Shown piece by piece: positions 7,464 to 16,573 of a stretch of DNA of 40,753 nt (the stretch's first letter is position 1; each line of letters starts with the position of its first letter). The translations under genes were made by a program, and so were the position numbers. The notes beneath the pieces were generated by a model. It had not been told where the DNA came from, ran no database searches, and saw only the letters and a program-made list of their open reading frames with translations. The DNA is from JALZAA01 sp035938395 (lineage in GTDB: Bacteria > Actinomycetota > Acidimicrobiia > IMCC26256 > JACDBD01), in contig DASZGY010000128.1 of the NCBI GenBank assembly GCA_035938395.1, positions 1 through 40,753 of the forward strand. The letters are read 5' to 3'.

Positions 7464-8759
7464 GTGGCCGTCCCGGCCGGCACCGGACCGGCGGGGCAGG
7501 GGATTCGTAGAACGCGGCTCGATTCGGGTCTCAGGGTGGTCACCGAAGAGCTCCCGGAGCTGCGTTCGGTGAGCGTGGGCTTCTGGGTCGGAGTCGGCTC
7601 CCGCGACGAGCACGACGACGAGTACGGCGCCAGCCACTTCCTCGAACACCTCCTGTTCAAGGGGACCGCCGACCGCAGCGCGGCACAGATTGCGCACGCG
7701 GTCGAGTCCGTCGGCGGCGACATGAACGCATTCACGGCTCAGGAGATGACGGCGTTCTACGTCCGCGTCCCCGACGAGCAGCTCGACCTCGCGCTCGACA
7801 TCCTCGCCGATGTCGTCTGGTCGCCCGCGTTGCGGGCAAAGGACGTCGACGCCGAGCGGGGCGTGATCCTCGAAGAGCTCCACATGCGTGACGACGCGCC
7901 CGACGACATCGCCCACGAGCTCTTCGCGCGTGCGATGTTCCCCGACCACCCGCTGGGGCGCGAGGTGCTCGGAACACAGCAGTCGATCGAGGACATGACT
8001 CGCGATTCGATCGCGAGCTTTCACGATCGCCACTACCGACCCTCGTCGATCGTCGTGGCCGCGGCCGGGAATCTGACTCACGACCGCGTCGTCGACAGGC
8101 TCACGCGCCACGCCGATGCGCTCGAGGCCGGCCCCGACGTCGACCTCGCGCGGTCGGTCGAGAGCCTCGCCCCGCCTCGGCCTCGCGCGGTCATGACCAA
8201 ACCGGTCGAACAGGTCCATGTGGTCATGGGCACGAGATCCGTTGCGCGCCAGGATCCGGACCGGTACCCGCTCACCGTCCTCAATCAGGCGCTCGGGGGC
8301 GGCATGTCATCCCGGCTGTTCCAGGAGGTCCGCGAACGACGCGGCCTGGCCTACTCCGTGTACTCGTACCGGGTCGCGTACGTCGAGATCGGCGCGTTCG
8401 GCGTGTACGCAGGTACTGCGCCCGGCCGCGCTGCGGAGACGATCGACGTCCTCGGCGCGGAGCTCGATCGGGTGATCCGCGACCGCGGCATCGGCGACGA
8501 CGAGCTCGTCGCTGCCAAGGGACACCTGAAGGGCTCGATGGCGCTGTCACTCGAGACCTCGAACAGCCGCATGCACCGCCTGGGCAGCAGTGAGCTGATG
8601 CTCGGCGAGGCGCTGTCGCTCGACGAGGTCACCACGCTCGTCGAGGCGGTGACGCCCGACGATGTCGCCCGGGTCGTCGAGCGCCTGTTCTCCGACGGAT
8701 CGCGCACACTCGCCGTTGTCGGACCGCTCGACGAGACGGCGGTCGCCACGCTCGGCTGA
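7464..8759 (+). CDS. M16 family zinc metallopeptidase
   Basis: A 431-residue pitrilysin/insulinase-family (M16B) peptidase, the protein usually encoded after pnp in actinobacteria. The inverted zinc motif HFLEH (H58, E61, H62) is followed about 75 residues on by the third ligand in VILEELHMRDD (E137/E138). The second half-domain contains the RERRGLAYSVYS block of the C-terminal M16 fold. Single-copy M16B enzymes of about 430 residues act as dimers or with an inactive partner; no partner is encoded here. GTG at 7464 has no good Shine-Dalgarno and follows pnp closely, suggesting coupling. The substrate is unknown. Confidence 0.88.
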   Translation: MAVPAGTGPAGQGIRRTRLDSGLRVVTEELPELRSVSVGFWVGVGSRDEHDDEYGASHFLEHLLFKGTADRSAAQIAHAVESVGGDMNAFTAQEMTAFYVRVPDEQLDLALDILADVVWSPALRAKDVDAERGVILEELHMRDDAPDDIAHELFARAMFPDHPLGREVLGTQQSIEDMTRDSIASFHDRHYRPSSIVVAAAGNLTHDRVVDRLTRHADALEAGPDVDLARSVESLAPPRPRAVMTKPVEQVHVVMGTRSVARQDPDRYPLTVLNQALGGGMSSRLFQEVRERRGLAYSVYSYRVAYVEIGAFGVYAGTAPGRAAETIDVLGAELDRVIRDRGIGDDELVAAKGHLKGSMALSLETSNSRMHRLGSSELMLGEALSLDEVTTLVEAVTPDDVARVVERLFSDGSRTLAVVGPLDETAVATLG

Positions 8760-8852
8760 CGGCACGACGCCGCTCGCCCGCACGGTCCCCGGCACTTACC
8801 CTTGCCGTTGCTGCACGAGGAGGCGAGGGCGACGTCGGAGGAGGAGGAGCGC

Positions 8853-9644
8853 ATGATCCGGGTGGGCGTTCTCGGGGCCGGTGGGCGAATGGGCCAGCAC
8901 GTCTGCCAGGCCGTCATGGACGATCCCGAGCTCGAGCTCGTCGCCGCGGTCGACCCGCATCACTCGGGCATCGACCTCGACCAGGTGGGGATCCACGGGA
9001 CGGGCCTCCAGATGGCGGCGGGCCCACAAGCGCTGGGCGACGCCGACGCCGAGGTGGCGGTCGACTTCACGGTTCTCGACGCGGCTCGGGAGAACCTCGA
9101 ATGGTGCGCCGATCATTCGGTGCACGCGGTGGTTGGCACCACCGGTTTCACGGCGGACGAGCTCGAGGCGCTGCGCAAGCGCTTCGCCGACGCGGCGGCG
9201 AACGCCGTCATTGCGCCCAACTTCGCCATCGGCGCGGTGTTGATGATGCGGCTCGCGGAGCTCGCGGCGCCGTTCTTCGACACCGCCGAGGTGATCGAGC
9301 TGCACCACGACAACAAGGTCGACGCGCCGTCGGGGACGGCGATGATGACTGTGAAGCGCATTGCGGATGCATCGAGTGACTGGGCGGCTGACCCCACCAA
9401 GTCCGTCGTGGCGGAAGGGGCAAGAGGCGGGATCGGTCCGGGCGGGATCCGGGTGCACTCGCTGCGTATCCGGGGTCTGGTCGCGCATCACGAGGTCGTG
9501 TTCGGTACGACGGGCCAGTCGCTCACGATCCGCCACGATTCGTACGACAGGACCTCGTACATGCCGGGTGTCCTGCTCGCGATTCGCCGCGTGCGGGAGC
9601 AGCCGGGACTCACGGTAGGCCTGGACGCGCTACTCGAGCTCTGA
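8853..9644 (+). CDS. dapB: 4-hydroxy-tetrahydrodipicolinate reductase DapB
   Basis: A 263-residue DapB, the NAD(P)H-dependent reductase of lysine/diaminopimelate synthesis. The Rossmann motif VGVLGAGGRMGQ starts at residue 4, GTTGF and APNFAIGAVLMMRL follow, and the catalytic ELHHDNKVDAPSGTA (about 149-163) supplies the His-His and Lys. ATG at 8853 is chosen for the purine-rich GGAGGAGGAG (8838-8849) and the family N-terminus. The 93-nt gap from the M16 gene contains TACCCT (8797-8802), a possible but unsupported -10. No dapA is nearby; the other dap genes lie about 26 kb downstream. Confidence 0.95.
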   Translation: MIRVGVLGAGGRMGQHVCQAVMDDPELELVAAVDPHHSGIDLDQVGIHGTGLQMAAGPQALGDADAEVAVDFTVLDAARENLEWCADHSVHAVVGTTGFTADELEALRKRFADAAANAVIAPNFAIGAVLMMRLAELAAPFFDTAEVIELHHDNKVDAPSGTAMMTVKRIADASSDWAADPTKSVVAEGARGGIGPGGIRVHSLRIRGLVAHHEVVFGTTGQSLTIRHDSYDRTSYMPGVLLAIRRVREQPGLTVGLDALLEL

Positions 9645-9666
9645 GTGACCGTCAGTTCTCGCGCCC

Positions 9667-9695
9667 TTGAGCGGCGCTATCGCGGTCGTTAGTGT
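9667..9695 (+). promoter_or_regulatory. Leaderless promoter of the liv operon
   Basis: TTGAGC (9667-9672), a 17-nt spacer and TAGTGT (9690-9695) lie 7 nt before the GTG start of livF (9703). Transcription would begin at or next to the start codon, and no Shine-Dalgarno is present. This is the best-formed leaderless promoter in the window. Confidence 0.65.
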
Positions 9696-9702
9696 CCCGC
9701 TC

Positions 9703-10518
9703 GTGACCTCGGGGGATGGGAGCGGGCCGATCCTCGCCGTACGAAACCTCGAAGTCGTGTACGGCGCGGCAATTCAGGTTTTGCGTGGCGTCAGCCTCGA
9801 GGTGCAACCGGGCAAGATCGTCACGCTGCTCGGCGCCAACGGCGCGGGGAAGACGTCGTTGCTGCGCGCGGTGTCGGGCCTGCTGCGGTTCCACCGCGGC
9901 TCGATCCCGCGCGGAACGGTCGAGTTCTACGGACAGCGCATCGACGGCCTCGACGCATCCGCGATCGTCCGTCAGGGCATGGCCCAGGTCATGGAAGGCC
10001 GGCGGATCTTCGCCGAGCTCACCGTCGACGAGAACCTGCGCGCCGGCGCGTACTCGCGGCGTGACCGCGGCGGCGTCAAGAGCTCCTACGACAAGGTGCT
10101 CGACCTGTTCCCGGTACTGAAGGAGCGCCACCGGCAGACCGCCGGGTACCTCTCCGGGGGCGAGCAGCAGATGGTCGCGATGGCGCGAGCGATGATGGCC
10201 GCGCCGAAGCTCATGTTGCTCGACGAGCCGTCGCTGGGGTTGGCCCCGCTGATCGTGCAGCAGATCCGCGATCTGATCGTCGAGATCAACCGGGAGGGGA
10301 CGAGCGTCCTACTCGTCGAGCAGAACGCGACGATGGCGCTTTCGATCGCGGACCACGGCTACGTGATGGAGAACGGAGCGATCGTCAAGGACGGGCCGGG
10401 TCAGGCCATGCTCGCCGACTCCGACATCCAGGAGTTCTACCTGGGCGTCGGCGAAACGGGCCACCACTCGTACCGCGACCTCAAGAGCTACCGCCGCCGG
10501 AAGCGGTGGACGGCATGA
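9703..10518 (+). CDS. livF: Branched-chain-type ABC transporter ATP-binding protein LivF
   Basis: A 271-residue ATPase of the LivF subfamily, one of two ATPases powering uptake by a HAAT-type importer. Walker A is GANGAGKT (44-51), the signature is LSGGEQQM (about 150), and Walker B is LMLLDEPSLGLAP (about 170-182), with the H-loop region replaced by LLVEQNA as is usual in LivF. The C-terminus carries about 20 extra basic residues (YRDLKSYRRRKRW). GTG at 9703 was chosen for the promoter spacing; TTG at 9667 would lie inside the -35 box. ATGA overlap with livG. Confidence 0.92.
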   Translation: MTSGDGSGPILAVRNLEVVYGAAIQVLRGVSLEVQPGKIVTLLGANGAGKTSLLRAVSGLLRFHRGSIPRGTVEFYGQRIDGLDASAIVRQGMAQVMEGRRIFAELTVDENLRAGAYSRRDRGGVKSSYDKVLDLFPVLKERHRQTAGYLSGGEQQMVAMARAMMAAPKLMLLDEPSLGLAPLIVQQIRDLIVEINREGTSVLLVEQNATMALSIADHGYVMENGAIVKDGPGQAMLADSDIQEFYLGVGETGHHSYRDLKSYRRRKRWTA

Positions 10519-11321
10519 GCGAGATCCGCTGGGAAGCACAAGAGTCTCGCCAACGCGGTCCGCTGCTCGAAGCTCGTGACGTGACGCTTCGCTTCGGTGG
10601 CGTGACCGCGCTGCAGGACATCACGTTCGACGTCAACGACAACGAGCTGTTCGCGATCATCGGCCCGAACGGCGCCGGCAAGACATCGATCTTCAACTGC
10701 CTCAACGGCGTGTACCACCCGCAGGAGGGGACGATTCGCTTCGAGGGCACCAACGTGGTGGGCATGCGTCCGTCCGCCACCGCGAACCTGGGCATCGCGC
10801 GGACGTTCCAGAACCTCGGACTGTTCGTGAATCTGAACGTGATCGACAACCTCATGCTCGGCCGTCACCACCTGATGAAGACGGGGTTCCTGGCCGGCGC
10901 AATCTGGTGGGGACGCGCCAAGCGGGAAGAGATCGAGAACCGAAGGCGCGTCGAGGAGATCATCGATCTCATCGAGCTCGGGCCGTACCGGTACCTGCCC
11001 GTGGGGATGCTTCCGTACGGGATCCAAAAGCGCATCGAGCTCGGTCGCGCGCTGGCGATGGACCCGAAGCTGCTCCTGCTCGACGAGCCCGTCGCGGGGA
11101 TGAACCTCGAGGAGACCGAGGACATGGCCCGGTACATCCTGCAGGTCAGGGCCGAGCTCGGGTTGTCGATGATCTTGGTCGAGCACGACATGCACCTCGT
11201 GATGGACATCGCCGACCGGGTGCTCGCGCTCGACTTCGGTCGCCCGCTCGCCAGCGGCCGGCCCGAGGAGGTCCAGAAGGACGCGCGCGTCGTCGAGGCG
11301 TACCTGGGACAACCGGCATGA
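10515..11321 (+). CDS. livG: Branched-chain-type ABC transporter ATP-binding protein LivG
   Basis: A 268-residue LivG-type ATPase. Walker A is GPNGAGKT (50-57), the Q-loop lies in RTFQNLGLF, the signature is the LivG-like LPYGIQKRIELGRAL, and Walker B is LLLLDEPVAGMN followed by LVEHDM with the H-loop His. ATG at 10515 overlaps the livF stop as ATGA and is preferred to GTG at 10506. The end overlaps the acyl-CoA synthetase gene, again by ATGA, so the operon is tightly coupled. Confidence 0.92.
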   Translation: MSEIRWEAQESRQRGPLLEARDVTLRFGGVTALQDITFDVNDNELFAIIGPNGAGKTSIFNCLNGVYHPQEGTIRFEGTNVVGMRPSATANLGIARTFQNLGLFVNLNVIDNLMLGRHHLMKTGFLAGAIWWGRAKREEIENRRRVEEIIDLIELGPYRYLPVGMLPYGIQKRIELGRALAMDPKLLLLDEPVAGMNLEETEDMARYILQVRAELGLSMILVEHDMHLVMDIADRVLALDFGRPLASGRPEEVQKDARVVEAYLGQPA

Positions 11322-13150
11322 GCACCGCGGTTGCAGTCCCCGCCGCTCCGACGGCCGACGCGGCCGCGACGCTGCCGGCGATGCTGGTGCGGCACGTCGA
11401 CTCCCGCGCCAAAGCGGTGGCGATACGCGTCAAGCGGCTCGGTCGGTGGGAGGAGTTCAGCTGGGCCCACTACGAGCGGCGTGCCACGGTCGTGGGGCTC
11501 GGGCTGCGCGAGCTCGGCATCGGGACCGGCGACCGGGTCGCGGTGCTGTCCGACAACCGGCCCGAGTGGCTCTTCGCCGACCTCGGCACCCAGGGCATCG
11601 GCGGCGTCACGGTCGGCGTCTACCCGACGAGCTCGGAAGACGAGGTGGGCCACGTGCTCGCGAACTCGGTCGCCAAGGTCGTGATGGTGGAGGACGAGGA
11701 GCAGCTCGACAAGACATTGCTGGTGCGCGACCAGCTCCCGCATCTCGAGAAGATCGTCGTGATGGACACGCGCGGGATCCGCTCGCTCGAGGACCCGTCG
11801 ACGATGAGCCTCGAAGAGCTCGAAGCCATCGGCGAGCAACGCTTCCGTGGCGCACCGCGCGAGTGGCGGGATTCGGTTGCCTCACTGCGCGGCGGGCACG
11901 ACGTCGCCATCGTCGTCTACACCTCGGGCGCAGCCGGTCCTCCGCAAGGCGTCATGCTCTCGCACGCCAACCTCGCTGCCGCCGCCGACATCACCACCCA
12001 GTTCTACGGAGCTCGCCAGGACGAGGAAGTGCTGTCGTACCTTCCGCTGGGCCACGTCGCCGAGCGGCTGGTGTCCGTCGTCGCCGCCGTCCGAGCCGGG
12101 TATGTCGTGAACTTCGGCGAAGGAGGCGAGTCGTTCCCGAACGATCTGCGTGAAGTGCAGCCCACCTTCTTCCTCGGCGTCCCCCGGGTGTGGGAGCGGC
12201 TGTCGGCGGGGGTCCAGTTCCGGGTCCGGAACGCAAGCCGGCTGAAGCGGTGGAACTACAACTTCTGGCAGCGGCGGGGTGCGAAGGTTGCCGCCGCCCG
12301 CATGCGGGGCCGGCACAGCGGCAGGCTGTCGGAGTTCCTGGCGTGGCTCTTCCTCGGTCGATCACTTCGACAGAAGCTCGGCATGTCGCGGATCCGTGTC
12401 GCGCTCTCGGGCGCGGCGCCGATCGCTCCCGACGTGCTCGAGTACCTCTGGTCCCTCGGCATCCCGGTGCGCGAGGTGTACGGGCAGACCGAGAACACGG
12501 CTTTGGCCACGGCGACGCCCGCCGACGACGTTCGTATCGGAAAGGTCGGTCGGCCCCTTCCCGGGGTCGAGGTGCGCATCGCCGACGACGGCGAAGTGCT
12601 CGTCCGCAGCCCCGGGAACTTCCTGGGCTATCTCAGCGACGAGGCCGGCACGCAGGCCGCGTACGTCGACGGATGGTTGCGAAGCGGCGACCTCGGCGAG
12701 CTCGACGAGGACGGCTTTCTCGCGATCACGGGGCGCACGAAGGACATCGTCATGACCGCGGCCGGCGTCAACATCTCGCCCAACAAGCTCGAGAACCTGC
12801 TCAAGTTCTCACCGTTCATTCGGGACGCCATGGTCATCGGCGATCGGCGGCCGTACCTCGCTGCGCTCATCGGCATCGACCTCGGCATGGTCTCGATGTG
12901 GGCCCAGCAGCAGAACCTCCAGTTCACAACGCACCGGGACCTCATCGAGAAGCCCGAGGTCCGCCGGCTGGTCGAGAGCGCCGTCAACGAGGTGAACCGC
13001 CAGGTCGCCGAGGAGGAGCAGCTCCAGGGATTCGAGCTGCTTCCCATCGACCTCGAGGAGACCGGCGCTCTGACTGCCACCCAGAAGGTGCGCCGCGGGA
13101 TGGCCGCGGCCCAGTTCCAAGACCTCATCCAACGGATGTACGCCGCATGA
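11318..13150 (+). CDS. AMP-forming acyl-CoA synthetase, long-chain (FadD/FAA1-like)
   Basis: A 610-residue ANL-superfamily ligase that should form an acyl-AMP and then an acyl-CoA in the cytoplasm. The A5 motif is YGQTENT, then SGDLGELDEDGFLAITGRTKDIVMTAAG covers A7/A8, and the C-terminal catalytic Lys is in TATQKVRR. The P-loop (A3) is atypical: TSGAAGPPQGVMLSH, where most members have TSGTTGxPKG. The gene lies inside the liv operon between livG and livH with ATGA overlaps on both sides, an arrangement also seen in other actinobacteria. This suggests the imported substrate is a carboxylic acid activated on entry; that is inference. Confidence 0.88.
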   Translation: MSTAVAVPAAPTADAAATLPAMLVRHVDSRAKAVAIRVKRLGRWEEFSWAHYERRATVVGLGLRELGIGTGDRVAVLSDNRPEWLFADLGTQGIGGVTVGVYPTSSEDEVGHVLANSVAKVVMVEDEEQLDKTLLVRDQLPHLEKIVVMDTRGIRSLEDPSTMSLEELEAIGEQRFRGAPREWRDSVASLRGGHDVAIVVYTSGAAGPPQGVMLSHANLAAAADITTQFYGARQDEEVLSYLPLGHVAERLVSVVAAVRAGYVVNFGEGGESFPNDLREVQPTFFLGVPRVWERLSAGVQFRVRNASRLKRWNYNFWQRRGAKVAAARMRGRHSGRLSEFLAWLFLGRSLRQKLGMSRIRVALSGAAPIAPDVLEYLWSLGIPVREVYGQTENTALATATPADDVRIGKVGRPLPGVEVRIADDGEVLVRSPGNFLGYLSDEAGTQAAYVDGWLRSGDLGELDEDGFLAITGRTKDIVMTAAGVNISPNKLENLLKFSPFIRDAMVIGDRRPYLAALIGIDLGMVSMWAQQQNLQFTTHRDLIEKPEVRRLVESAVNEVNRQVAEEEQLQGFELLPIDLEETGALTATQKVRRGMAAAQFQDLIQRMYAA

Positions 13151-14052
13151 CGAAGTTCTTCTCCCTCCTCGCGGACGGCCTCGCGCTCGGCGCGGTATAC
13201 GCGCTCGTCGCGCTCGGCTTCGTCGTGATCTTCCGCGCCACAGGCGTGATCAACTTCGCCCAGGGCGGCCTCGTCGTGTTCGGAGCGTTCCTCGTCTACC
13301 AGGCAGAACAGACTTGGGGCCTGCCGTTCTGGGTGAGCGCGTTGTTCGCGGCCGTGTGCGTCGCGGCCATCGGCGCTGCGTTCGAAGGTCTCGTGCTCCG
13401 ACGCATGATCGGTCAACCGATCTTCGCCATCATCCTGATAACCATCGGCCTGTTCTTACTCGTCGAACCGATCACGACGACCATCTGGCACAACCCGCCC
13501 GGCGGCATCGAGACGCCGTGGGGCCTGAGTCGGGTCACGATCGGCGACGTGAAGATCTTGCAGGTCAACATCGCGACGGTCGTGCTCGGCGCGATCGTCA
13601 TGGGCGGGTTCTTCCTGCTGTTCCAGTACACGAAGGTCGGCGTGGGCATGCGCGCGACGGCCGTCGACCAGGAAGCCGCGCTCGCCCAGGGCATCAACGT
13701 CCGCCGAATCTTCGCCCTCTCGTGGGCGATCGCCGGTGTCGTCGCCGTGGTCGCCGGCATGATGCTCGCCGGCGGCGCCGGTCCGGCACCGGGACTCAGC
13801 GTGAGCCTCGCCGTGATCGCGCTGCGGGCGTTTCCCGCCATCATCCTGGGCGGTCTCGACTCGCCCGGCGGCGCAGTCGTCGGGGGTCTCATCATCGGCG
13901 TCGCCGAGGTGATGACGAAGGGCTACGTCCCGGACTTCATCCCGGCCCTCGGGCCCGAGTTCGGCGACATCGTGCCGTACCTCATCATGTTGGTCATCCT
14001 GCTCGTGCGCCCGTTCGGCTTGTTCGGGACGCCTGAGGTGCGGAGGGTCTGA
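13147..14052 (+). CDS. livH: Branched-chain-type ABC transporter permease LivH
   Basis: A 301-residue inner-membrane permease with about eight hydrophobic segments. The N-terminus LADGLALGAVYALVALG and the motif GVINFAQG are characteristic of LivH. AVDQEAALAQGINVRRIF is the cytoplasmic coupling loop that contacts the ATPases, and LGGLDSPGGAVVGGL lies near the C-terminus. ATG overlaps the preceding stop (ATGA), and the stop overlaps livM as TGATG. Confidence 0.92.
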   Translation: MTKFFSLLADGLALGAVYALVALGFVVIFRATGVINFAQGGLVVFGAFLVYQAEQTWGLPFWVSALFAAVCVAAIGAAFEGLVLRRMIGQPIFAIILITIGLFLLVEPITTTIWHNPPGGIETPWGLSRVTIGDVKILQVNIATVVLGAIVMGGFFLLFQYTKVGVGMRATAVDQEAALAQGINVRRIFALSWAIAGVVAVVAGMMLAGGAGPAPGLSVSLAVIALRAFPAIILGGLDSPGGAVVGGLIIGVAEVMTKGYVPDFIPALGPEFGDIVPYLIMLVILLVRPFGLFGTPEVRRV

Positions 14053-15206
14053 TGGCCGGGGCCAGCCGCGCCATGATCCGCAACTACGCGGACGACCTGC
14101 GACTGTTCCCGACCGCTGCCAAGCGGGTCAGCCTGGTCGTGCTCATCGCGCTGTACCTGGTCATTCCGTACCTGATCAACGACGAGTGGGCGAGCGTCCT
14201 CGCGCTCGCGGGTGTCGTCGCGATCGGCGCGATCGGCCTCAACCTGCTCACCGGGTACACGGGTCAGCCCTCACTGGGCATGGCGGCGTTCATCGGCTTG
14301 GGCGCGTTCATCGCCGGCTACTACGGCGGCGGGAGGATCGCGGACGGGATCGGCTACGAGTTCAACGTCTTCGTGTACCTGTTCATCGCGCTCGTCGCGG
14401 GCGGCGTTGTCGGGTTCGTCATCGGTCTCCCTGCGCTCCGGTTGCGCGGGAACTACCTCGTGATCGTCACGCTCGGTCTCGTGTTCGTCGCCCTGTACGT
14501 CTGGCAGAAGTGGACCACCTTCACCGGCGGTAACGAGGGCAGTCCGATGCCGATCAAAGCCGACATCTCGCTCGGCTTCTGGTCGATCGACTTCCTGAAA
14601 CCGACCGTGCTCGGCAAGGATCTGGGCCCCAAGCAGGGGCTCATGTACCTCGCGTGGGGCTTCGTGATCGTCGCTGCGCTGCTGGTGAAGAACATCGTGC
14701 GCACGCGCCCGGGCCGGGCCCTGCAGGCCGTGCGCGACCGCGACGTGGCCGCCGAGATCGTCGGGGTGAGCCTCTTCCGGTACAAGGTCGGCGCCTTCGT
14801 GATCTCGAGCGCGATCGCGACGTTCGCCGGTGTCCTGTACGGGCTCTACCTCGGGTACCTCACCCCCGACCAGACGTCGCTCGGCCTCGTCCTGTCGATC
14901 GAGTTCCTGGCCGTGATCGTCGTGGGCGGTATCGGCACGATCTACGGCTCGATCCTCGGAGCCATCCTCATCGGGGCCCTCCCCAAGATCATCGAGCAGT
15001 TCGTGCCCGACAACTGGAATCTCCCCGTCCTCGGGTGGCCGATCGTCACCAACAGCGCCGGCGCGACCGGGTTCACGAAGGGCGCGCTGAGCACCATCAT
15101 CTATGCCTTGTTGATCATCGTGTTCCTGGTCTTCGAGCCGAGAGGCCTGGCCGGGATCTGGAGAAGGATTCAGGCATACTTCAAGACGTGGCCGTTCTCG
15201 TACTGA
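14052..15206 (+). CDS. livM: Branched-chain-type ABC transporter permease LivM
   Basis: A 384-residue permease, partner of LivH. It has about ten hydrophobic segments, the LNLLTGYTGQPSLGMAAF motif of LivM near residue 60, the coupling loop RDRDVAAEIVGVSLFRYK, and VVGGIGTIYGSILGAI near the end. GGAGGG (14042-14047) serves the ATG at 14052. The protein is somewhat longer than the usual 320-360, with an N-terminal hydrophilic stretch of about 25 residues. Confidence 0.9.
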   Translation: MAGASRAMIRNYADDLRLFPTAAKRVSLVVLIALYLVIPYLINDEWASVLALAGVVAIGAIGLNLLTGYTGQPSLGMAAFIGLGAFIAGYYGGGRIADGIGYEFNVFVYLFIALVAGGVVGFVIGLPALRLRGNYLVIVTLGLVFVALYVWQKWTTFTGGNEGSPMPIKADISLGFWSIDFLKPTVLGKDLGPKQGLMYLAWGFVIVAALLVKNIVRTRPGRALQAVRDRDVAAEIVGVSLFRYKVGAFVISSAIATFAGVLYGLYLGYLTPDQTSLGLVLSIEFLAVIVVGGIGTIYGSILGAILIGALPKIIEQFVPDNWNLPVLGWPIVTNSAGATGFTKGALSTIIYALLIIVFLVFEPRGLAGIWRRIQAYFKTWPFSY

Positions 15207-15227
15207 CGGCCCAAAAGGGGGTAACAG

Positions 15228-16490
15228 ATGCGGGGGAAGAAGCTGGGGCGTCTCCTCGGGGTGGTGCTCGCGGTGGCCGTAGCCGTCGGTGTGACGGGCG
15301 AGGCTGCGGTCGCGGGCGCGGCGCCCACGAAGACGCCGCCGAATGTTCCGGGTTTCAACGGCTCGACCATCAAGCTCGGCGTCATCACGCCGCAGAGCGG
15401 ACTCGCCAGCGTCGTCGGCAAGCCGCTCACCGAGGGCAACCGGGTGTACTGGGACGCCAAGAACGCCAAGGGCGGCGTGGGCGGCAAGTACAAGGTCGAC
15501 CTCACCATCCAGGACAGCCAGTACCAGGTCGAGACCGCGTTGCAGAGCTATGACGCGATCAAGGGCGACGTCGTCGCGTTCAACCAGATCCTGGGCACGC
15601 AGATCGTGAAGTCGATCCTGCCCCGGCTGAAGCAGGAGCAGTTCACAGGTGCGCCGGCGACTCTCGACTCCCTGTGGGTGAAGCAGAAGAACCTCATCCC
15701 GATCGGGGCGCCGTACCAGATCGAGGTCGCGAACGGGATGGACTACTACCTCAAGAACGGCGGACAGGGGAAGAAGGTCTGCGCCATCGCCCAGGACGAC
15801 GAGTACGGCGCCGCCGGGCTCGACGGGCTGACGCAGGCCTCCAAGACGCTGAAGTTCAAAGTGTCCAAGACCGTCCGGTTCGCGACGACGTCCGACGTGA
15901 GCGCCCAGGTGGGTGAGCTCGCCGACGCCAACTGCGACGCGGTGGTCATGGTGTCGCTGCCGAACGACACCGGCTCGATCGTCACGAAGATGATCGGACG
16001 GAACTTCACGCCGCAGATCATCGGCACCGGCCCGACGTGGCTGACCGGCTTCGAGAACGACGCCAACAACGGCGCGTTCTACCGTGATCACTTCATGCTG
16101 GTGACGGAGGGGCCGGCGTGGGGCGACACCAGCGTCCCGGGCATGGCGCAAATGATCAAGGACCAGCAGCAGTACGCCCCGGACCAGAAGCCGGACCAGT
16201 ACTTCGCCTTCGGCTACGCCGAGAGCTGGGCGGTCGACCAGGTGCTCGAGCAGGCGGTCAAGAACGGCGACCTGAGCAAGGCCGGGATCCAGAAGGCCGT
16301 GAACCAGGTCAGCACGCTGAAGTTCGACGGGCTCATCGGCGACTACAAGTACGGCAGCTCGGCGAGTCAGCGGAACCCGTCCCGTGCGTCGACGATCAAC
16401 AAGATCGAGGTCGGCCAGCCGATCGGGTTGTCGATCCTCGCTCAGAACCTCACGTCGCAGGCGGCGAAGAACATCAAGTTCAAGGGCTGA
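15228..16490 (+). CDS. Periplasmic/extracellular substrate-binding protein of the LivK type
   Basis: A 420-residue type I periplasmic-binding-fold protein that should capture the ligand for LivFGHM. It begins with a Sec signal peptide (about residues 1-32, ending AVAGAA|P). The mature domain starts with IKLGVITPQSGLASVVGKPL, the usual first strand of Peripla_BP_6, and includes the hinge segment AFGYAESWAVDQ. No Cys follows the hydrophobic core, so there is no lipobox, although most Gram-positive binding proteins are lipoproteins. A GGGG-type Shine-Dalgarno lies 21 nt after livM. The ligand cannot be read from sequence. Confidence 0.88.
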   Translation: MRGKKLGRLLGVVLAVAVAVGVTGEAAVAGAAPTKTPPNVPGFNGSTIKLGVITPQSGLASVVGKPLTEGNRVYWDAKNAKGGVGGKYKVDLTIQDSQYQVETALQSYDAIKGDVVAFNQILGTQIVKSILPRLKQEQFTGAPATLDSLWVKQKNLIPIGAPYQIEVANGMDYYLKNGGQGKKVCAIAQDDEYGAAGLDGLTQASKTLKFKVSKTVRFATTSDVSAQVGELADANCDAVVMVSLPNDTGSIVTKMIGRNFTPQIIGTGPTWLTGFENDANNGAFYRDHFMLVTEGPAWGDTSVPGMAQMIKDQQQYAPDQKPDQYFAFGYAESWAVDQVLEQAVKNGDLSKAGIQKAVNQVSTLKFDGLIGDYKYGSSASQRNPSRASTINKIEVGQPIGLSILAQNLTSQAAKNIKFKG

Positions 16491-16522
16491 AACGCTCTGA
16501 CGGGCGAGTAGGGAAGCGAGCG

Positions 16523-16555
16523 AACGGGCCCGCCCTCCACCGGGGCGGGCCCGTT
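16523..16555 (+). terminator. Terminator-like hairpin after the liv operon
   Basis: A perfect 13-bp stem (16523-16535 with 16543-16555) closes a 7-nt loop 32 nt after the binding-protein stop. There is no U-tract, as is common in high-GC actinobacteria. It separates the liv operon from the TetR genes. Confidence 0.75.
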
Positions 16556-16573
16556 GCGCGCCACCATGTCCTC

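Noticed and set aside
8797..8802. TACCCT as a dapB promoter
   Set aside because: No -35 at a usable distance; kept only as a remark in the dapB entry.
14271..16151. A 626-codon minus-strand open frame opposite livM and the binding-protein gene
   Set aside because: Spans two real genes and their gap, with shadow composition and no recognisable motif.
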